Positions 1-8,210 of a stretch of 11,491 nucleotides of DNA are shown piece after piece (the stretch's first letter is position 1; each line of letters starts with the position of its first letter). Position numbers and translations under genes: made by a program. This stretch comes from CAZDEK01 sp964504625 (GTDB lineage: Bacteria > Patescibacteriota > Saccharimonadia > CAILAD01 > GCA-016700035): contig CAZDEK010000022.1 in NCBI GenBank assembly GCA_964504625.1, positions 1-11,491 on the forward strand, written 5' to 3'. The notes beneath the pieces were generated by a model that was not told the DNA's origin, made no database searches, and worked only from the letters and a program-made list of their open reading frames with translations.

Positions 1-1
1 C

Positions 2-700
2 TGGAAGAGGTATTATGGGCGCCACAAACTTATATCCCGCTATAAAAAGTCAGGGAAACTACTCGACATTGGCAGTGCAGGAGGTGTATTTCTCGACTTC
101 ATGCGTGAAAAAGGTTTTGATATCCAAGGTATAGAGCCCAGTGATGCAGGTATTGAAAATGCATCTCGACTTAACGTCCCAACTCTTCAAGGGATGCTTG
201 ATGATGTGGAGGTGCCTCAAGAAACCTACGATATTGTAACTTGGTTTGATGTAATTGAGCACATCACTAATCCTCATGAGCAGTTACAAAAAATATATGA
301 ATCACTGAAGAAGAATGGGATCCTCTATATCACTACGCCTAATGCTCAGAGCTTTTATTCTCAGGCCCTCAGAAATAAGTGGCCAATGTATTGTCCTCCA
401 GAGCATCTCATGCTGTATAACGGAAAAGCTCTTTCAAGACTTTTAGAAAAAGCTGGATTTGCTATAACAAAAGTGCGTACACGAAATGCAGACCTTGAGT
501 ATCTCACGAACTTATCGATTTATATGCTAATGGGAAAGAATCCAAACGGCATCAAACAGCAAAAAAAGAGCGCTGCAGTCATGGGGGCATATTATGCGAC
601 CTATGTGCCCTTGAGCATGGTAACTGCTTCCCTGTTGCCGTTTTTCACATTTTTTGGTCGCGGCGAGGGGCTAGAGGTAGTCGCTACCAAGACGGCATAA
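2..700 (+). CDS. Class I SAM-dependent methyltransferase, 5' end missing
   Basis: The reading frame is open from base 2 with no start, so the N-terminus lies off the left edge; 232 residues are visible. The methionine at 101 is internal, because the SAM-binding glycine loop LDIGSAGG (visible residues 21-28) lies upstream of it. Further Rossmann methyltransferase landmarks follow: an acidic residue in IEPS (44-47) expected to hold the SAM ribose, YDIVTWFDVIEHI (76-88) for motif II/post-II, and LKKNGILYITTPN (102-114). This resembles the UbiG-like Methyltransf_11/23 type. The PEHLMLYN stretch (133-140) and a hydrophobic C-terminal segment (about 197-219) are typical of versions found in polysaccharide loci. 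It probably methylates a sugar or lipid intermediate, but the substrate cannot be read from sequence. It is separated by 36 bases, with an apparent promoter, from the glycosyltransferase run. Confidence 0.88.
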   Translation, partial: WKRYYGRHKLISRYKKSGKLLDIGSAGGVFLDFMREKGFDIQGIEPSDAGIENASRLNVPTLQGMLDDVEVPQETYDIVTWFDVIEHITNPHEQLQKIYESLKKNGILYITTPNAQSFYSQALRNKWPMYCPPEHLMLYNGKALSRLLEKAGFAITKVRTRNADLEYLTNLSIYMLMGKNPNGIKQQKKSAAVMGAYYATYVPLSMVTASLLPFFTFFGRGEGLEVVATKTA

Positions 701-724
701 GATGTAGAGCCGCTGTTATATGGG

Positions 725-737
725 TATAATGAGGGGA
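725..737 (+). promoter_or_regulatory. Promoter with perfect -10 for the glycan cluster; leaderless start
   Basis: A perfect TATAAT (725-730) sits in the 36-base gap. A TG lies at 721-722, one base off the extended -10 position. The -35 is weak: TGTAGA at 703-708 matches 3 of 6 at 16-bp spacing. A start site seven bases after the hexamer would be 737, the A of the ATG. GAGGGG (731-736) directly abuts the ATG, too close for a normal Shine-Dalgarno, which fits leaderless initiation. TTATA/TATAA (716-720 and 725-729) form a small inverted repeat around the element, of unknown meaning. The promoter is inferred from sequence only. Confidence 0.55.
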
Positions 738-1732
738 TGAAGCGAGCTCAAAACAGTCAGAAAGCATCTCGACAAGCCTTGAAAGTTAGTTTGATTACTA
801 CCGAGCGAAACGAAGCTGAGGATATTGCGGCGTTTATTGATTCTGCGCTTACGCAATCTTTGCCACCAGATGAGATAGTGATAGCTGACGGTGGATCCAC
901 TGATGGAACGGTAGAGATAATACAGGAATATATAGATAAAGGTGCACCACTTAAGCTCGTACACGCCCCCGGTAACAGATCAATTGGAAGAAACGCTGCC
1001 ACAGAAAATGCTACATATGAGCATATTGCGTGCTCCGATGTGGGCTCAAGACTTGATAAAGACTGGCTGAAGAATATTACTCAGCCTTTTCGTGATAATC
1101 CTCATGCTATGGTTGTGTCTGGGGGATTCAAGGCTGATCCACAGACATTTTTTGAGAATGTATCCGCCACATTAATGCTGAACCCCAATGACCACATTGA
1201 TGTCGATACATGGTTACCATCCAGTCGCTCAATCGCATATACGAAAACCGCTTGGAAGAAAGCGGGTAAATATCCTGAGCACACTAATTTTAATGAGGAT
1301 ACCCCTTTTGATCTTGCTCTAAAAAAGGCGGGTTATAAATTTGAAGATGGGCTTAAGGCCATTGTATATTGGCGCCCACGGCCAAATCTAAGAGATTTTT
1401 ACAGGCAATACTACTGGTACGCGGTAGGTGATGGAATAGACTCTCTAAGCCCAGATCACTTTTTGAAGATGTATTTGAAATATGGCATTTTCGTCATAAC
1501 GCTCCTGCTCGGCTTACTAATCCTGCCGTGGTCTACCGTGATAATGCTCGCGCTATTTGGTTTATACATTGCTCGTAGGGTAATTGGGCCTTGGCGAAAA
1601 ATGAAAGGCTTCAAAACCTTTGCCCTAATGGCTCTACTTATTGTAGCTTTTGATGTTTCACAAATGATGGGCTATGCGAAAGGCTATTTCTTGAAAAGCA
1701 AACTAAAAGGTAGTAAGAAGCTTATTCGATGA
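737..1732 (+). CDS. Family 2 glycosyltransferase with C-terminal membrane segments
   Basis: 331 residues with a GT-A fold of the GT2 family. Visible motifs are VSLITTERNEAEDI (17-30), the nucleotide-binding DGGSTDGT (51-58), GNRSIGRNAATENA (79-92), an acidic site ACSDVGSRLDKDW (98-110) where the usual DxD is S-D-V-G, and the catalytic-base region NEDTPFDLALKKAGY (186-200). YWRPRPNLRDFYRQYYWYA (211-229) is like the (Q/R)xxRW acceptor-side element. Hydrophobic segments at about 246-280 and 296-313 should anchor the C-terminus in the inner membrane. It would transfer a sugar from a nucleotide donor to a lipid-linked acceptor; the sugar is unknown. ATG 737 is chosen because the gene is the first after a gap and the GT2 domain starts at residue 17. 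Its TGA overlaps the next ATG by four bases, suggesting translational coupling. Confidence 0.88.
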   Translation: MKRAQNSQKASRQALKVSLITTERNEAEDIAAFIDSALTQSLPPDEIVIADGGSTDGTVEIIQEYIDKGAPLKLVHAPGNRSIGRNAATENATYEHIACSDVGSRLDKDWLKNITQPFRDNPHAMVVSGGFKADPQTFFENVSATLMLNPNDHIDVDTWLPSSRSIAYTKTAWKKAGKYPEHTNFNEDTPFDLALKKAGYKFEDGLKAIVYWRPRPNLRDFYRQYYWYAVGDGIDSLSPDHFLKMYLKYGIFVITLLLGLLILPWSTVIMLALFGLYIARRVIGPWRKMKGFKTFALMALLIVAFDVSQMMGYAKGYFLKSKLKGSKKLIR

Positions 1733-2439
1733 AGGTTAGCGTCATGATTGCGGCGAAGAATGAAGCGGATATGCTTCCTGATGCAATTGCTTCCGTACAG
1801 GCAATCTCTGATGACATTGTGGTTATAGACGATGTGAGTACTGACGAAACCCCGGAAATTGCTAAGCGAAGTGGCGCAAGAGTTATCAAGCGAAAATTAG
1901 ACGGGTTTGCTAGCCAGAAAAATTTTGGGATAAAAAAAGCTCGTCACCCATGGGTACTTGTACTGGATGCTGATGAGCGAGTAAGTCAGGAATTGGCTGA
2001 TAGTATTAAGCACCTTCTGCCTAGGCATAATACTGCCGCTTATGAAATAGCCTTTCGAAACCACGTTGGTGATCAATGGCTAAAGCATGGGGGTTTGTAT
2101 CCTGACTATCATCCGCGGCTCATTAATAAAGAACGCGCGAAATACGGACAGCGTGAAATACATGAGCAGCTAGAAGTTCATGGCGACACTGAGCGCATAT
2201 CAGGAGATATCATTCATTTTACTTATAAGAATTATGCAGAGTATATCAATAAGGTAAAAAAATACTCTTCGCTTGAGGCAAAAGTACAGAGCCAAAAACC
2301 AAGTCTTCTGAGCGTTATGAAGGAGTTTCCATATCGCTATATTAGGTTACGTGGCTGGAAAGATGGGGTGCCAGGTCTAGTCAGTGCAGCTCTTTTAACG
2401 TACTATCGCTGGCGGCTATATGGAGGACAGGCAAAATGA
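1729..2439 (+). CDS. Family 2 glycosyltransferase, WaaE/KdtX-like
   Basis: 236 residues, soluble and compact. The N-terminus begins directly with the GT2 fold: VSVMIAAKNEADMLPDAIASV (3-23), VVIDDVSTDET (31-41) for nucleotide binding, and LVLDADERVS (77-86) with the metal-binding DAD. Downstream, LKHGGLYPDYHPRL (118-131), REIHEQL (142-148) and the late WKDGVPGL (210-217) are landmarks of the WaaE/KdtX-type branch, which adds glucose-type residues to lipopolysaccharide cores in Proteobacteria. Here the acceptor is probably an undecaprenyl-linked glycan, which is inference. The start overlaps the previous stop (ATGA) and its own stop overlaps the next gene's ATG. It differs from its upstream GT2 neighbour in lacking membrane helices and in having a standard DxD. 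Confidence 0.88.
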   Translation: MKVSVMIAAKNEADMLPDAIASVQAISDDIVVIDDVSTDETPEIAKRSGARVIKRKLDGFASQKNFGIKKARHPWVLVLDADERVSQELADSIKHLLPRHNTAAYEIAFRNHVGDQWLKHGGLYPDYHPRLINKERAKYGQREIHEQLEVHGDTERISGDIIHFTYKNYAEYINKVKKYSSLEAKVQSQKPSLLSVMKEFPYRYIRLRGWKDGVPGLVSAALLTYYRWRLYGGQAK

Positions 2440-3503
2440 AGGTGGCATTCTTCATCCGCTCTAACCACAAAGAGGTTGGAGGTGGTGATCTAACTCAGAT
2501 TTATTCAACAGCAGATGGACTAAGAAAAATAGGGATCGAAGTCAAGTATTTTTCTGAATGTACTGCTGATATATCAGCTTATGACATAGTGCATTGCTTC
2601 AACTCACCGCGCTTTGAGGAAACTAAAGCATTCTTTGAAAATGCATTGCGCTACAATAAGCCAATTGCTTTCTCGACAATCTATTGGTCTAAAGTTGAAC
2701 AAGCGGTTGGCATCGCGAATAATCCTATTGTACCCCTTATGCAGCACAGCCTCGGTCTTGGGGCGACGAAAGCGCTTTGGGCGAGACTAAAACATCTACA
2801 GAGCTATGTGAAAGGAGACAATTCTCGAAAGATCGAGAAATGGCTTTTCCAACGTGCGACTATTCTCTTACCTAATTCAGAGGGAGAAGAACGCGAATTG
2901 GAGAGGGCATATAGATTACGTCCAAGAAAACATTTAGTTGTCAGAAATGCAATTGATATAGATGCGTATCGAAATAAACCTACTAATGGGCGCAAAGATT
3001 ATGTTCTATCAGTAGGGCGCATCGAACGAAGGAAAAACACCAAAAAGCTAATAATGGCATGTGCTAAGCTTGAGCTGCCATTAGTTCTGATTGGCGGCGC
3101 AGATACCGGCGATGAATACGTTCAAGATTGCATGAAGCTCATCGAAGCTCATAGTTTCAAGTATCTAGCGCACATGACGCCGGCAAAGTTGCTCAAATAC
3201 TATTACGAGGCGCGAGTACATGCGCTTGTAAGCTGGTACGAAACGCCAGGTCTATCCAGCATGGAGGCTGCCTGTGGCGGCTGCGCTATCGTATCAACTG
3301 ATAGGGGCTCTACCAAGGAGTATTTTAAAGACATGGTTTACTATTGTGATCCTTTTGCTCAGGGCAGCATCGAGGGGGCACTTCAGCGAGCATGGACGAA
3401 TGGTGCCCATCCAAAATTGAGAAGATATATCCTTCATAATTACACATGGGATTTAGCAGCTCGCGATACACTTCAATCATACCAAGAGGCACTGCATGTC
3501 TAG
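2436..3503 (+). CDS. Family 4 glycosyltransferase (GT-B fold)
   Basis: 355 residues with two Rossmann-like halves. The N-terminal acceptor half has a glycine-rich GGGDLTQ loop (15-21) and LLPNSEGEERE (144-154), the usual boundary strand. The C-terminal donor half starts with VLSVGRIERRKNTKKLI (190-206) and contains the GT4 E-x7-E signature as YETPGLSSMEAA (268-279; E269 and E277), then GGCAIVSTDRGSTKEY (281-296). It should be a retaining enzyme using a nucleotide sugar; donor and linkage are unknown. A clear GGAGG (2422-2426) nine bases before the ATG supports this start, inside the end of the preceding gene. It has no obvious membrane helix and would act at the cytoplasmic face. Confidence 0.9.
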   Translation: MKVAFFIRSNHKEVGGGDLTQIYSTADGLRKIGIEVKYFSECTADISAYDIVHCFNSPRFEETKAFFENALRYNKPIAFSTIYWSKVEQAVGIANNPIVPLMQHSLGLGATKALWARLKHLQSYVKGDNSRKIEKWLFQRATILLPNSEGEERELERAYRLRPRKHLVVRNAIDIDAYRNKPTNGRKDYVLSVGRIERRKNTKKLIMACAKLELPLVLIGGADTGDEYVQDCMKLIEAHSFKYLAHMTPAKLLKYYYEARVHALVSWYETPGLSSMEAACGGCAIVSTDRGSTKEYFKDMVYYCDPFAQGSIEGALQRAWTNGAHPKLRRYILHNYTWDLAARDTLQSYQEALHV

Positions 3504-4656
3504 TCGTCCAGAAGTGTGGCTGGAGATCACTCATCTACTAGCTAGCCCAACAGGAAATAAGTCGGGCATAGGGTACTACACAGAAAATCTCATACGGGCA
3601 TTAGCTAAAGAGCATGATGAATATAATTTTGTTTTAATAGGTAATCTTTTTGCCACTGCGGAGATTCCTAGCTCTATACAGGCATTGAATTTGCCCATGA
3701 AATTCAGTCGATATATACCTGGCAGAATGTGGAATCAGGCTTTCAAACGGGGGTTGATGCCACCTGTCGACATACTACACTCTGGTAAGCCGGATCTGAT
3801 GGTGAACTTTAACTTCGTGCGCTATCCGGTTCGCCAGCGCGTTAAGAGTATCACGGTAGTGCATGATCTCGCCTATGAAAAATACCCTGATCACGTCGAA
3901 TCGCGAAATTTAGTATATCTTCGTAAATTCGTTCCACTAGCCGTTCTCCAATCCACCCGTACAGTAGCCGTATCACAGTCAACTAAGAGAGATTTGATAG
4001 AGATCTATGCTGCCGACGAGAGTAGAATTGATGTGGTATACGGCGCTGTGGATCAGCATAGGTATCAGCGCAATCTCTCCATCGAAAAAGTCATGAAGAA
4101 GTATAGTTTGCCGAAGCACTATGCGTTCTTTATGGGTAATAATGAGCCTCGCAAAAATCTGGGTAACCTTATACGGGCATTTACATCACTAACTGAGGGA
4201 CAGAGGCAGGGGTGCATATTGGTGATAGCGGGTGCTAAGGGCTGGAATGATGAAGAGCTCACTGCCTTAGCAAGTGACGGTGAGAAGCGAGGATTTGTAA
4301 AACGCATTGGATATGTGGAAGATACAGATGCACCGGCTTTATATGCAGGTGCAAGATGCTTCATATTTCCAAGTTTTTATGAAGGATTCGGTTTGCCGAT
4401 TTTAGAGGCCATGGCGGCGCGTACACCCGTAATAACGACTCGCGGGTCATCTATGCACGAGGTAGCAGGAAGGGCAGCGCTGTATATTAATGATCCTGAA
4501 GATGTTCATGAGATGGCTATCCAGATCTCTCGAATGCTATCCGATGCGCAGCTCAGGAAGAAACTCATTAGTATGGGAAATCAGCGTTTGAAGGATTTTT
4601 CCTGGGGTAAGAGTGCTCGTCAGTTAGTCGGTTCAATTGATAAGGCCTTGTCATGA
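3496..4656 (+). CDS. Family 4 glycosyltransferase (GT-B fold)
   Basis: 386 residues, mannosyl/rhamnosyl-transferase-like GT4. The glycine loop is SGIGYYTENLIRAL (23-36), followed by VVHDLAYEKYPD (121-132), RTVAVSQSTKRDLIE (155-169), FFMGNNEPRKNLGNLIRAF (211-229) opening the donor half, and the E-x7-E signature FYEGFGLPILEAM (294-306; E296 and E304). MHEVAGRAALYINDPED (320-336) completes the typical donor pocket. The start overlaps the preceding stop by eight bases and has AAGAGG (3484-3489) six bases upstream, a good Shine-Dalgarno. Its layout is close to the next gene, so the two could be old paralogues that add successive sugars. Donor and acceptor are not deducible. Confidence 0.92.
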   Translation: MSSRPEVWLEITHLLASPTGNKSGIGYYTENLIRALAKEHDEYNFVLIGNLFATAEIPSSIQALNLPMKFSRYIPGRMWNQAFKRGLMPPVDILHSGKPDLMVNFNFVRYPVRQRVKSITVVHDLAYEKYPDHVESRNLVYLRKFVPLAVLQSTRTVAVSQSTKRDLIEIYAADESRIDVVYGAVDQHRYQRNLSIEKVMKKYSLPKHYAFFMGNNEPRKNLGNLIRAFTSLTEGQRQGCILVIAGAKGWNDEELTALASDGEKRGFVKRIGYVEDTDAPALYAGARCFIFPSFYEGFGLPILEAMAARTPVITTRGSSMHEVAGRAALYINDPEDVHEMAIQISRMLSDAQLRKKLISMGNQRLKDFSWGKSARQLVGSIDKALS

Positions 4657-5699
4657 GTAAGGTTAAGATTCTGTATGACGGGAGGTGGATAAAGCATGAT
4701 CATCCTGATGGCATTACTCGTTACACTCGCGGGATTGTGAATGCATTGCTAGAGAAAGAATTAGATGTTGATCTAGTCGTGATAGAGCCCAGACAAGCAG
4801 AAGGTTTAAATGTGGAGCAAATAATTGAAGGTCCTTCGCCGAGGAAACTATTCCGCTCGCGAGATCATTTGGCCCGATTGTCTCAAGGCTATACAGCGTA
4901 TATATCTCCTCACTATTTACACTTACGTCCAAAGGCCTATACACCAAAATTTATCCTCACTTGTCACGATCTAATCCCATGGCACAATAAGTCTGCAACA
5001 ACTTCTCTGGCATGGAGTTTATTCCATAGTACTTATTCGGGTTTGAAGTATCTTCTCGGCCAAGCGGACGCTGTCTGTACAGTAAGTGAAGTGACTAGAT
5101 CTGAATTGCAGTCGCTCTTACCCAAAAAACCAATATATGTAACTTATAATGGAGTAGATCTTCCAGTTGTGGACCCATCTGCCAAGCGGAAAAGGCAAAT
5201 TCTATATATGGGTAGATATGAACCATATAAGAATGTAGAGCTCATGATGGCTGCCGCTAATAAGCTAACAGACTATGCAATAGTATGTGCTGGGTCATTA
5301 AGTCCAGACCGTCAAGAGGAACTGGAGAATATACTGAGTGGCTCTAAGAATGTACGATTTGTGGGTCCTATAACTGACATTGAGTATGTGCGCTATCTAA
5401 GATCCGTTGCAGTAGTGGCACAACCCAGCTTTGAAGAGGGCTTCGGGTTAACAGTCATAGAGGCTATGAGTCAAGGTGTTGCGGTGGTTTGCTCGGATAT
5501 TCCTGTTTTTCATGAAATTGCAGGGCAAGCAGCTTTATTTTTCGATCCTCATAATGTCGATGATTTCGCGGAGAAGATACGACACACAGAAGACACAAAG
5601 ACGTATAATGGATTAGTTGAAGCAGGCCGATTACGGGCCCGCTCATTTAGCTGGGAGCGAGCAGCCCAGAATATTTTGAGGATCCTAGGCGAAATATGA
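4653..5699 (+). CDS. Family 4 glycosyltransferase (GT-B fold)
   Basis: 348 residues. Motifs in order: ILYDGRWI (6-13), glycine-type loop GITRYTRGIVNALL (20-33), LTCHDLIPWH (102-111), AVCTVSEVTRSEL (140-152), ILYMGRYEPYKNVELMM (183-199), VRFVGPITD (234-242), and the GT4 E-x7-E as EEGFGLTVIEAM (261-272; E262 and E270), then VFHEIAGQAALFFDPHNVDD (285-304). It shares the GxxxY N-terminal loop and HDL motif with its upstream neighbour but differs in length and detail, so it is a separate step rather than a recent duplicate. ATGA overlap with the preceding stop; its own stop overlaps the ATG of the polymerase/ligase gene. It should act at the cytoplasmic face on a lipid-linked acceptor. Confidence 0.9.
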   Translation: MSKVKILYDGRWIKHDHPDGITRYTRGIVNALLEKELDVDLVVIEPRQAEGLNVEQIIEGPSPRKLFRSRDHLARLSQGYTAYISPHYLHLRPKAYTPKFILTCHDLIPWHNKSATTSLAWSLFHSTYSGLKYLLGQADAVCTVSEVTRSELQSLLPKKPIYVTYNGVDLPVVDPSAKRKRQILYMGRYEPYKNVELMMAAANKLTDYAIVCAGSLSPDRQEELENILSGSKNVRFVGPITDIEYVRYLRSVAVVAQPSFEEGFGLTVIEAMSQGVAVVCSDIPVFHEIAGQAALFFDPHNVDDFAEKIRHTEDTKTYNGLVEAGRLRARSFSWERAAQNILRILGEI

Positions 5700-7054
5700 A
5701 ACTTATAGAAAAACTGAAGAGTTGGAGTGAGCCACGCGGCGGATTTATTTATCTGTGTGTAGCTGCCATTGTATTCTTTCTACCGTATGAGCGAATTCTA
5801 ACGCTTCATCTGCCAATATTTCCTGGTGGCTACACATTACGACTCAGTCACATAGCGGCACTATTATTGATTGGTGCGTTCGGCTATCGAATATATCGAT
5901 TACGGCGTTGGCCGAAGTTGAATGGGGTGGATTTTGCTCTGCTAGCTTTTTTATTTGTATATTTACTTTCAGCCGTGCAGGCTAATGACCTGAAAAGGAG
6001 TTTAGCAGTTTGGCTATTTACGGTATTTGTAGCAATAACCGCATTCGTATTATCTAGAGTTGTTAAAAAAGATTGGTTAGAGAAGTTAGAGCCAATACTG
6101 CGATTTACCGTATGGATTGTGATTATATTTGGTTTTTATCAATACTTTGCAGATACGCTAGGTGTGTCAACGGCTTTTACAGGGCTACGCGATATGTATA
6201 CACGAACTGCCTTAGGCTTTCCGCGTATTCAATCTTTTGGCCTTGAGCCGTTATACTATGCAAATTTTTTGCAGATTCCTCTTTTTATCTATGCGGCAAG
6301 GTATATCTTTGCCAAGAAGTCACATCCTGCTTTAATACTCTGTATTTTGGTTCAAATTTTGTTATCGGTTTCGCGTGGAGCTATTATGGCGACAATTGCT
6401 GGTGTCATTATCATGTTGGGTGTATCGATTATTTTTTTCCGCAATAAACTAGACTGGCTAAGAACGGTAAAATTTATTGGAATTGTGCTATTGGCTGTTG
6501 CATTAAGTTATGCTCTAGTTTTTCTTTCTGGAGCGATAGCTGAAAGAATCTCATTCAATAAGCTACCTAATCAGTCTGCAACAAGTAGGACCGAATCGAC
6601 CTTTAAGCAGGCAACCAATCTTGATTTGCAGGATGATCGCGAGCGCAATCGTACTCTGGCGATTTCGGCTTGGCGAACGCGTCCCATTTTTGGAATTGGG
6701 CCAGGAAATTTTGGTCATTATGCCATTGCTCAATATGAGGGCTATCGTGGCTCGAGTGGTTATATTATTGTGAATAATGAGCCTCTTGAGTTGCTGGCGG
6801 AGTCGGGATTGATTGGCATTACAGCTTTTTCAATCTTCGCATTACTATTGCTGTGGAGAGCCAGCAAGATAGTATATCAGACTCAACTTAGCGATGGGCT
6901 ATCGATATTTATGCTAAGTTTATTGGTGTACCTGGCTGCTCTTGTGATCCAGTATCAAACATTTTCGACTCTTTATATCATGCATATTTGGGTAGTAATT
7001 GGAATGCTCATGGCCTCAATCCTCTTGGCGACCCCAAAAATCCACAAGCGATAA
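5696..7054 (+). CDS. O-antigen ligase / polymerase-family membrane protein (Wzy/WaaL type)
   Basis: 452 residues, strongly hydrophobic with roughly ten or more predicted helices, a common size for this family. Diagnostic pieces are PRIQSFGLEPLYYAN (176-190), LLSVSRGA (222-229), and, after a large soluble loop (about 283-325), TRPIFGIGPGNFGHY (328-342) and NNEPLELLAESGLIG (360-374), the late periplasmic-loop signature of PF04932 proteins. Known members either polymerise lipid-linked oligosaccharide units (Wzy) or transfer finished glycan to an acceptor (WaaL, or protein O-oligosaccharyltransferases such as PglL); sequence alone does not separate these. Following five glycosyltransferases, it is the expected extracytoplasmic step. 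A TAGG with AGG at 5687-5689, six bases before the ATG, is a weak Shine-Dalgarno. Base composition is among the AT-richest in the window. Confidence 0.88.
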   Translation: MKLIEKLKSWSEPRGGFIYLCVAAIVFFLPYERILTLHLPIFPGGYTLRLSHIAALLLIGAFGYRIYRLRRWPKLNGVDFALLAFLFVYLLSAVQANDLKRSLAVWLFTVFVAITAFVLSRVVKKDWLEKLEPILRFTVWIVIIFGFYQYFADTLGVSTAFTGLRDMYTRTALGFPRIQSFGLEPLYYANFLQIPLFIYAARYIFAKKSHPALILCILVQILLSVSRGAIMATIAGVIIMLGVSIIFFRNKLDWLRTVKFIGIVLLAVALSYALVFLSGAIAERISFNKLPNQSATSRTESTFKQATNLDLQDDRERNRTLAISAWRTRPIFGIGPGNFGHYAIAQYEGYRGSSGYIIVNNEPLELLAESGLIGITAFSIFALLLLWRASKIVYQTQLSDGLSIFMLSLLVYLAALVIQYQTFSTLYIMHIWVVIGMLMASILLATPKIHKR

Positions 7055-7056
7055 AT

Positions 7057-8199
7057 ATGAGCCCTGTCATCTCGAATGTAACCCGCTTTTTCTCTAGGCG
7101 ACCTGCAGTCTGTATTGCGTTAGTTTGGTTGATAGTAGTGTTCGTGCTCCGATGCTTTGCCATTTCAGTAATGGGTCAGCCCGGTGTAGCTGGTCATGGG
7201 GCTTATCCTACCCTCATCAAGGGGACGGTAATTTGGGACGGAAATTATTATATGAATATCGCGCAAAAGGGCTATTCACTGTCTGACTTCACCACCATTG
7301 CCTTTTATCCTTTATTCCCTATGGCTGTTCGTGCACTGCATCTTCTGGGACTAAGTTGGGTTGGTGCTGCCATGCTAATAAATATCTGCGCAGTTACGTT
7401 TGCAGTGCAAGGTCTATATGTATTGGCAACCAAATTGAAGTTTGATGGGCGAGTAGCTTTATATGTTGTTGTCGCCTGGCTCGCTTTTCCTACGGCACAC
7501 TTTATGACAGCTTTTTATACAGAGGCTTTATTTTGTGCGCTAGCTGCCTGGTGTTTAGTGTGGATACTTGAAAAGAGATATCTAGCAGCAGCCATGCTGG
7601 CAGCCCTCGCTAGTGCAACTCGATTTCCCGGTGTGGTGTTAGGAATGGCGTTAGCGGTTCAGTATTTTGACGATCATAACTGGAGACCCCGTTCTTTCGA
7701 TTGGAAGGTGCTATCAATTCCATTAAGTTTTATTGGTATAGCAATTTATTGGCTTTTCTTAGCTCGTCATACGAATATGCTGCCGTGGCAAGCAATGCGA
7801 CAAGCATATGCAATGGGGTGGGACTATATGCGGATTGAGCCAAATATATTGAAGACCTATATGAAGGGTGTTCGATCTGTAATCCGTAATGAGACAATTA
7901 ACTCGTTTCAGTATATAGCTGGATGGACATTGATTGCTTGGGGTGCGGTAATGAGCTGGCGGAAGAAGTTCCCCATAGCATTAACGGTATATGCAGGACT
8001 AACGGCTGCCATATTGATTCTGAGTGGTAACTTTATTTCTGATTCCCGATATGCATTACCGGTTTTTCCGATATTCTTATTGATCGGAAAATGGTTGGAG
8101 GGAAGAAGTGAGGCAACTCGAGTAAGTTATATAGTTGCAACATCAATGGCCATGGCTGTTTTGCTGGTGCTCTTCGCCACAGGATATTGGGTAGTTTAG
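7057..8199 (+). CDS. PIG-V-like GT-C mannosyltransferase, integral membrane
   Basis: 380 residues. The ATG at 7057 lies two bases after the preceding stop. The frame extends up to a TTG at 6988, but that would add an unconserved polar stretch inside the polymerase gene, so it is rejected as start. The first extracytoplasmic loop carries VIWDGNYYMNIAQKGYS (58-74), with the Asp (D61) typical of GT-C enzymes, then IAFYPLFPM (81-89). TAFYTEALFCALAAW (151-165), SATRFPGVVLG (186-196) and SDSRYALPVFPIFLLIG (328-344) match the layout of PIG-V, the eukaryotic GPI mannosyltransferase 2 family, and its bacterial relatives. Such enzymes use a polyprenyl-phosphate-linked sugar on the outer face of the membrane. 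It likely decorates the glycan made by this cluster or a lipid/protein acceptor; which one is unknown. Confidence 0.82.
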   Translation: MSPVISNVTRFFSRRPAVCIALVWLIVVFVLRCFAISVMGQPGVAGHGAYPTLIKGTVIWDGNYYMNIAQKGYSLSDFTTIAFYPLFPMAVRALHLLGLSWVGAAMLINICAVTFAVQGLYVLATKLKFDGRVALYVVVAWLAFPTAHFMTAFYTEALFCALAAWCLVWILEKRYLAAAMLAALASATRFPGVVLGMALAVQYFDDHNWRPRSFDWKVLSIPLSFIGIAIYWLFLARHTNMLPWQAMRQAYAMGWDYMRIEPNILKTYMKGVRSVIRNETINSFQYIAGWTLIAWGAVMSWRKKFPIALTVYAGLTAAILILSGNFISDSRYALPVFPIFLLIGKWLEGRSEATRVSYIVATSMAMAVLLVLFATGYWVV

Positions 8200-8210
8200 A
8201 ATAATAATAC

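Noticed and set aside
101..700. Complete methyltransferase starting at ATG 101
   Set aside because: The frame is open upstream to base 2 and includes the SAM-binding loop, so ATG 101 is internal.
3496..5699. Two adjacent GT4 genes as a recent tandem duplication
   Set aside because: They share only family-level motifs and differ in length and most residues; no long repeated nucleotide stretch is visible.
6988..7056. Upstream TTG start for the PIG-V-like gene
   Set aside because: It would overlap the polymerase gene by 67 bases and add a polar, unconserved leader; ATG 7057 directly follows the preceding stop.
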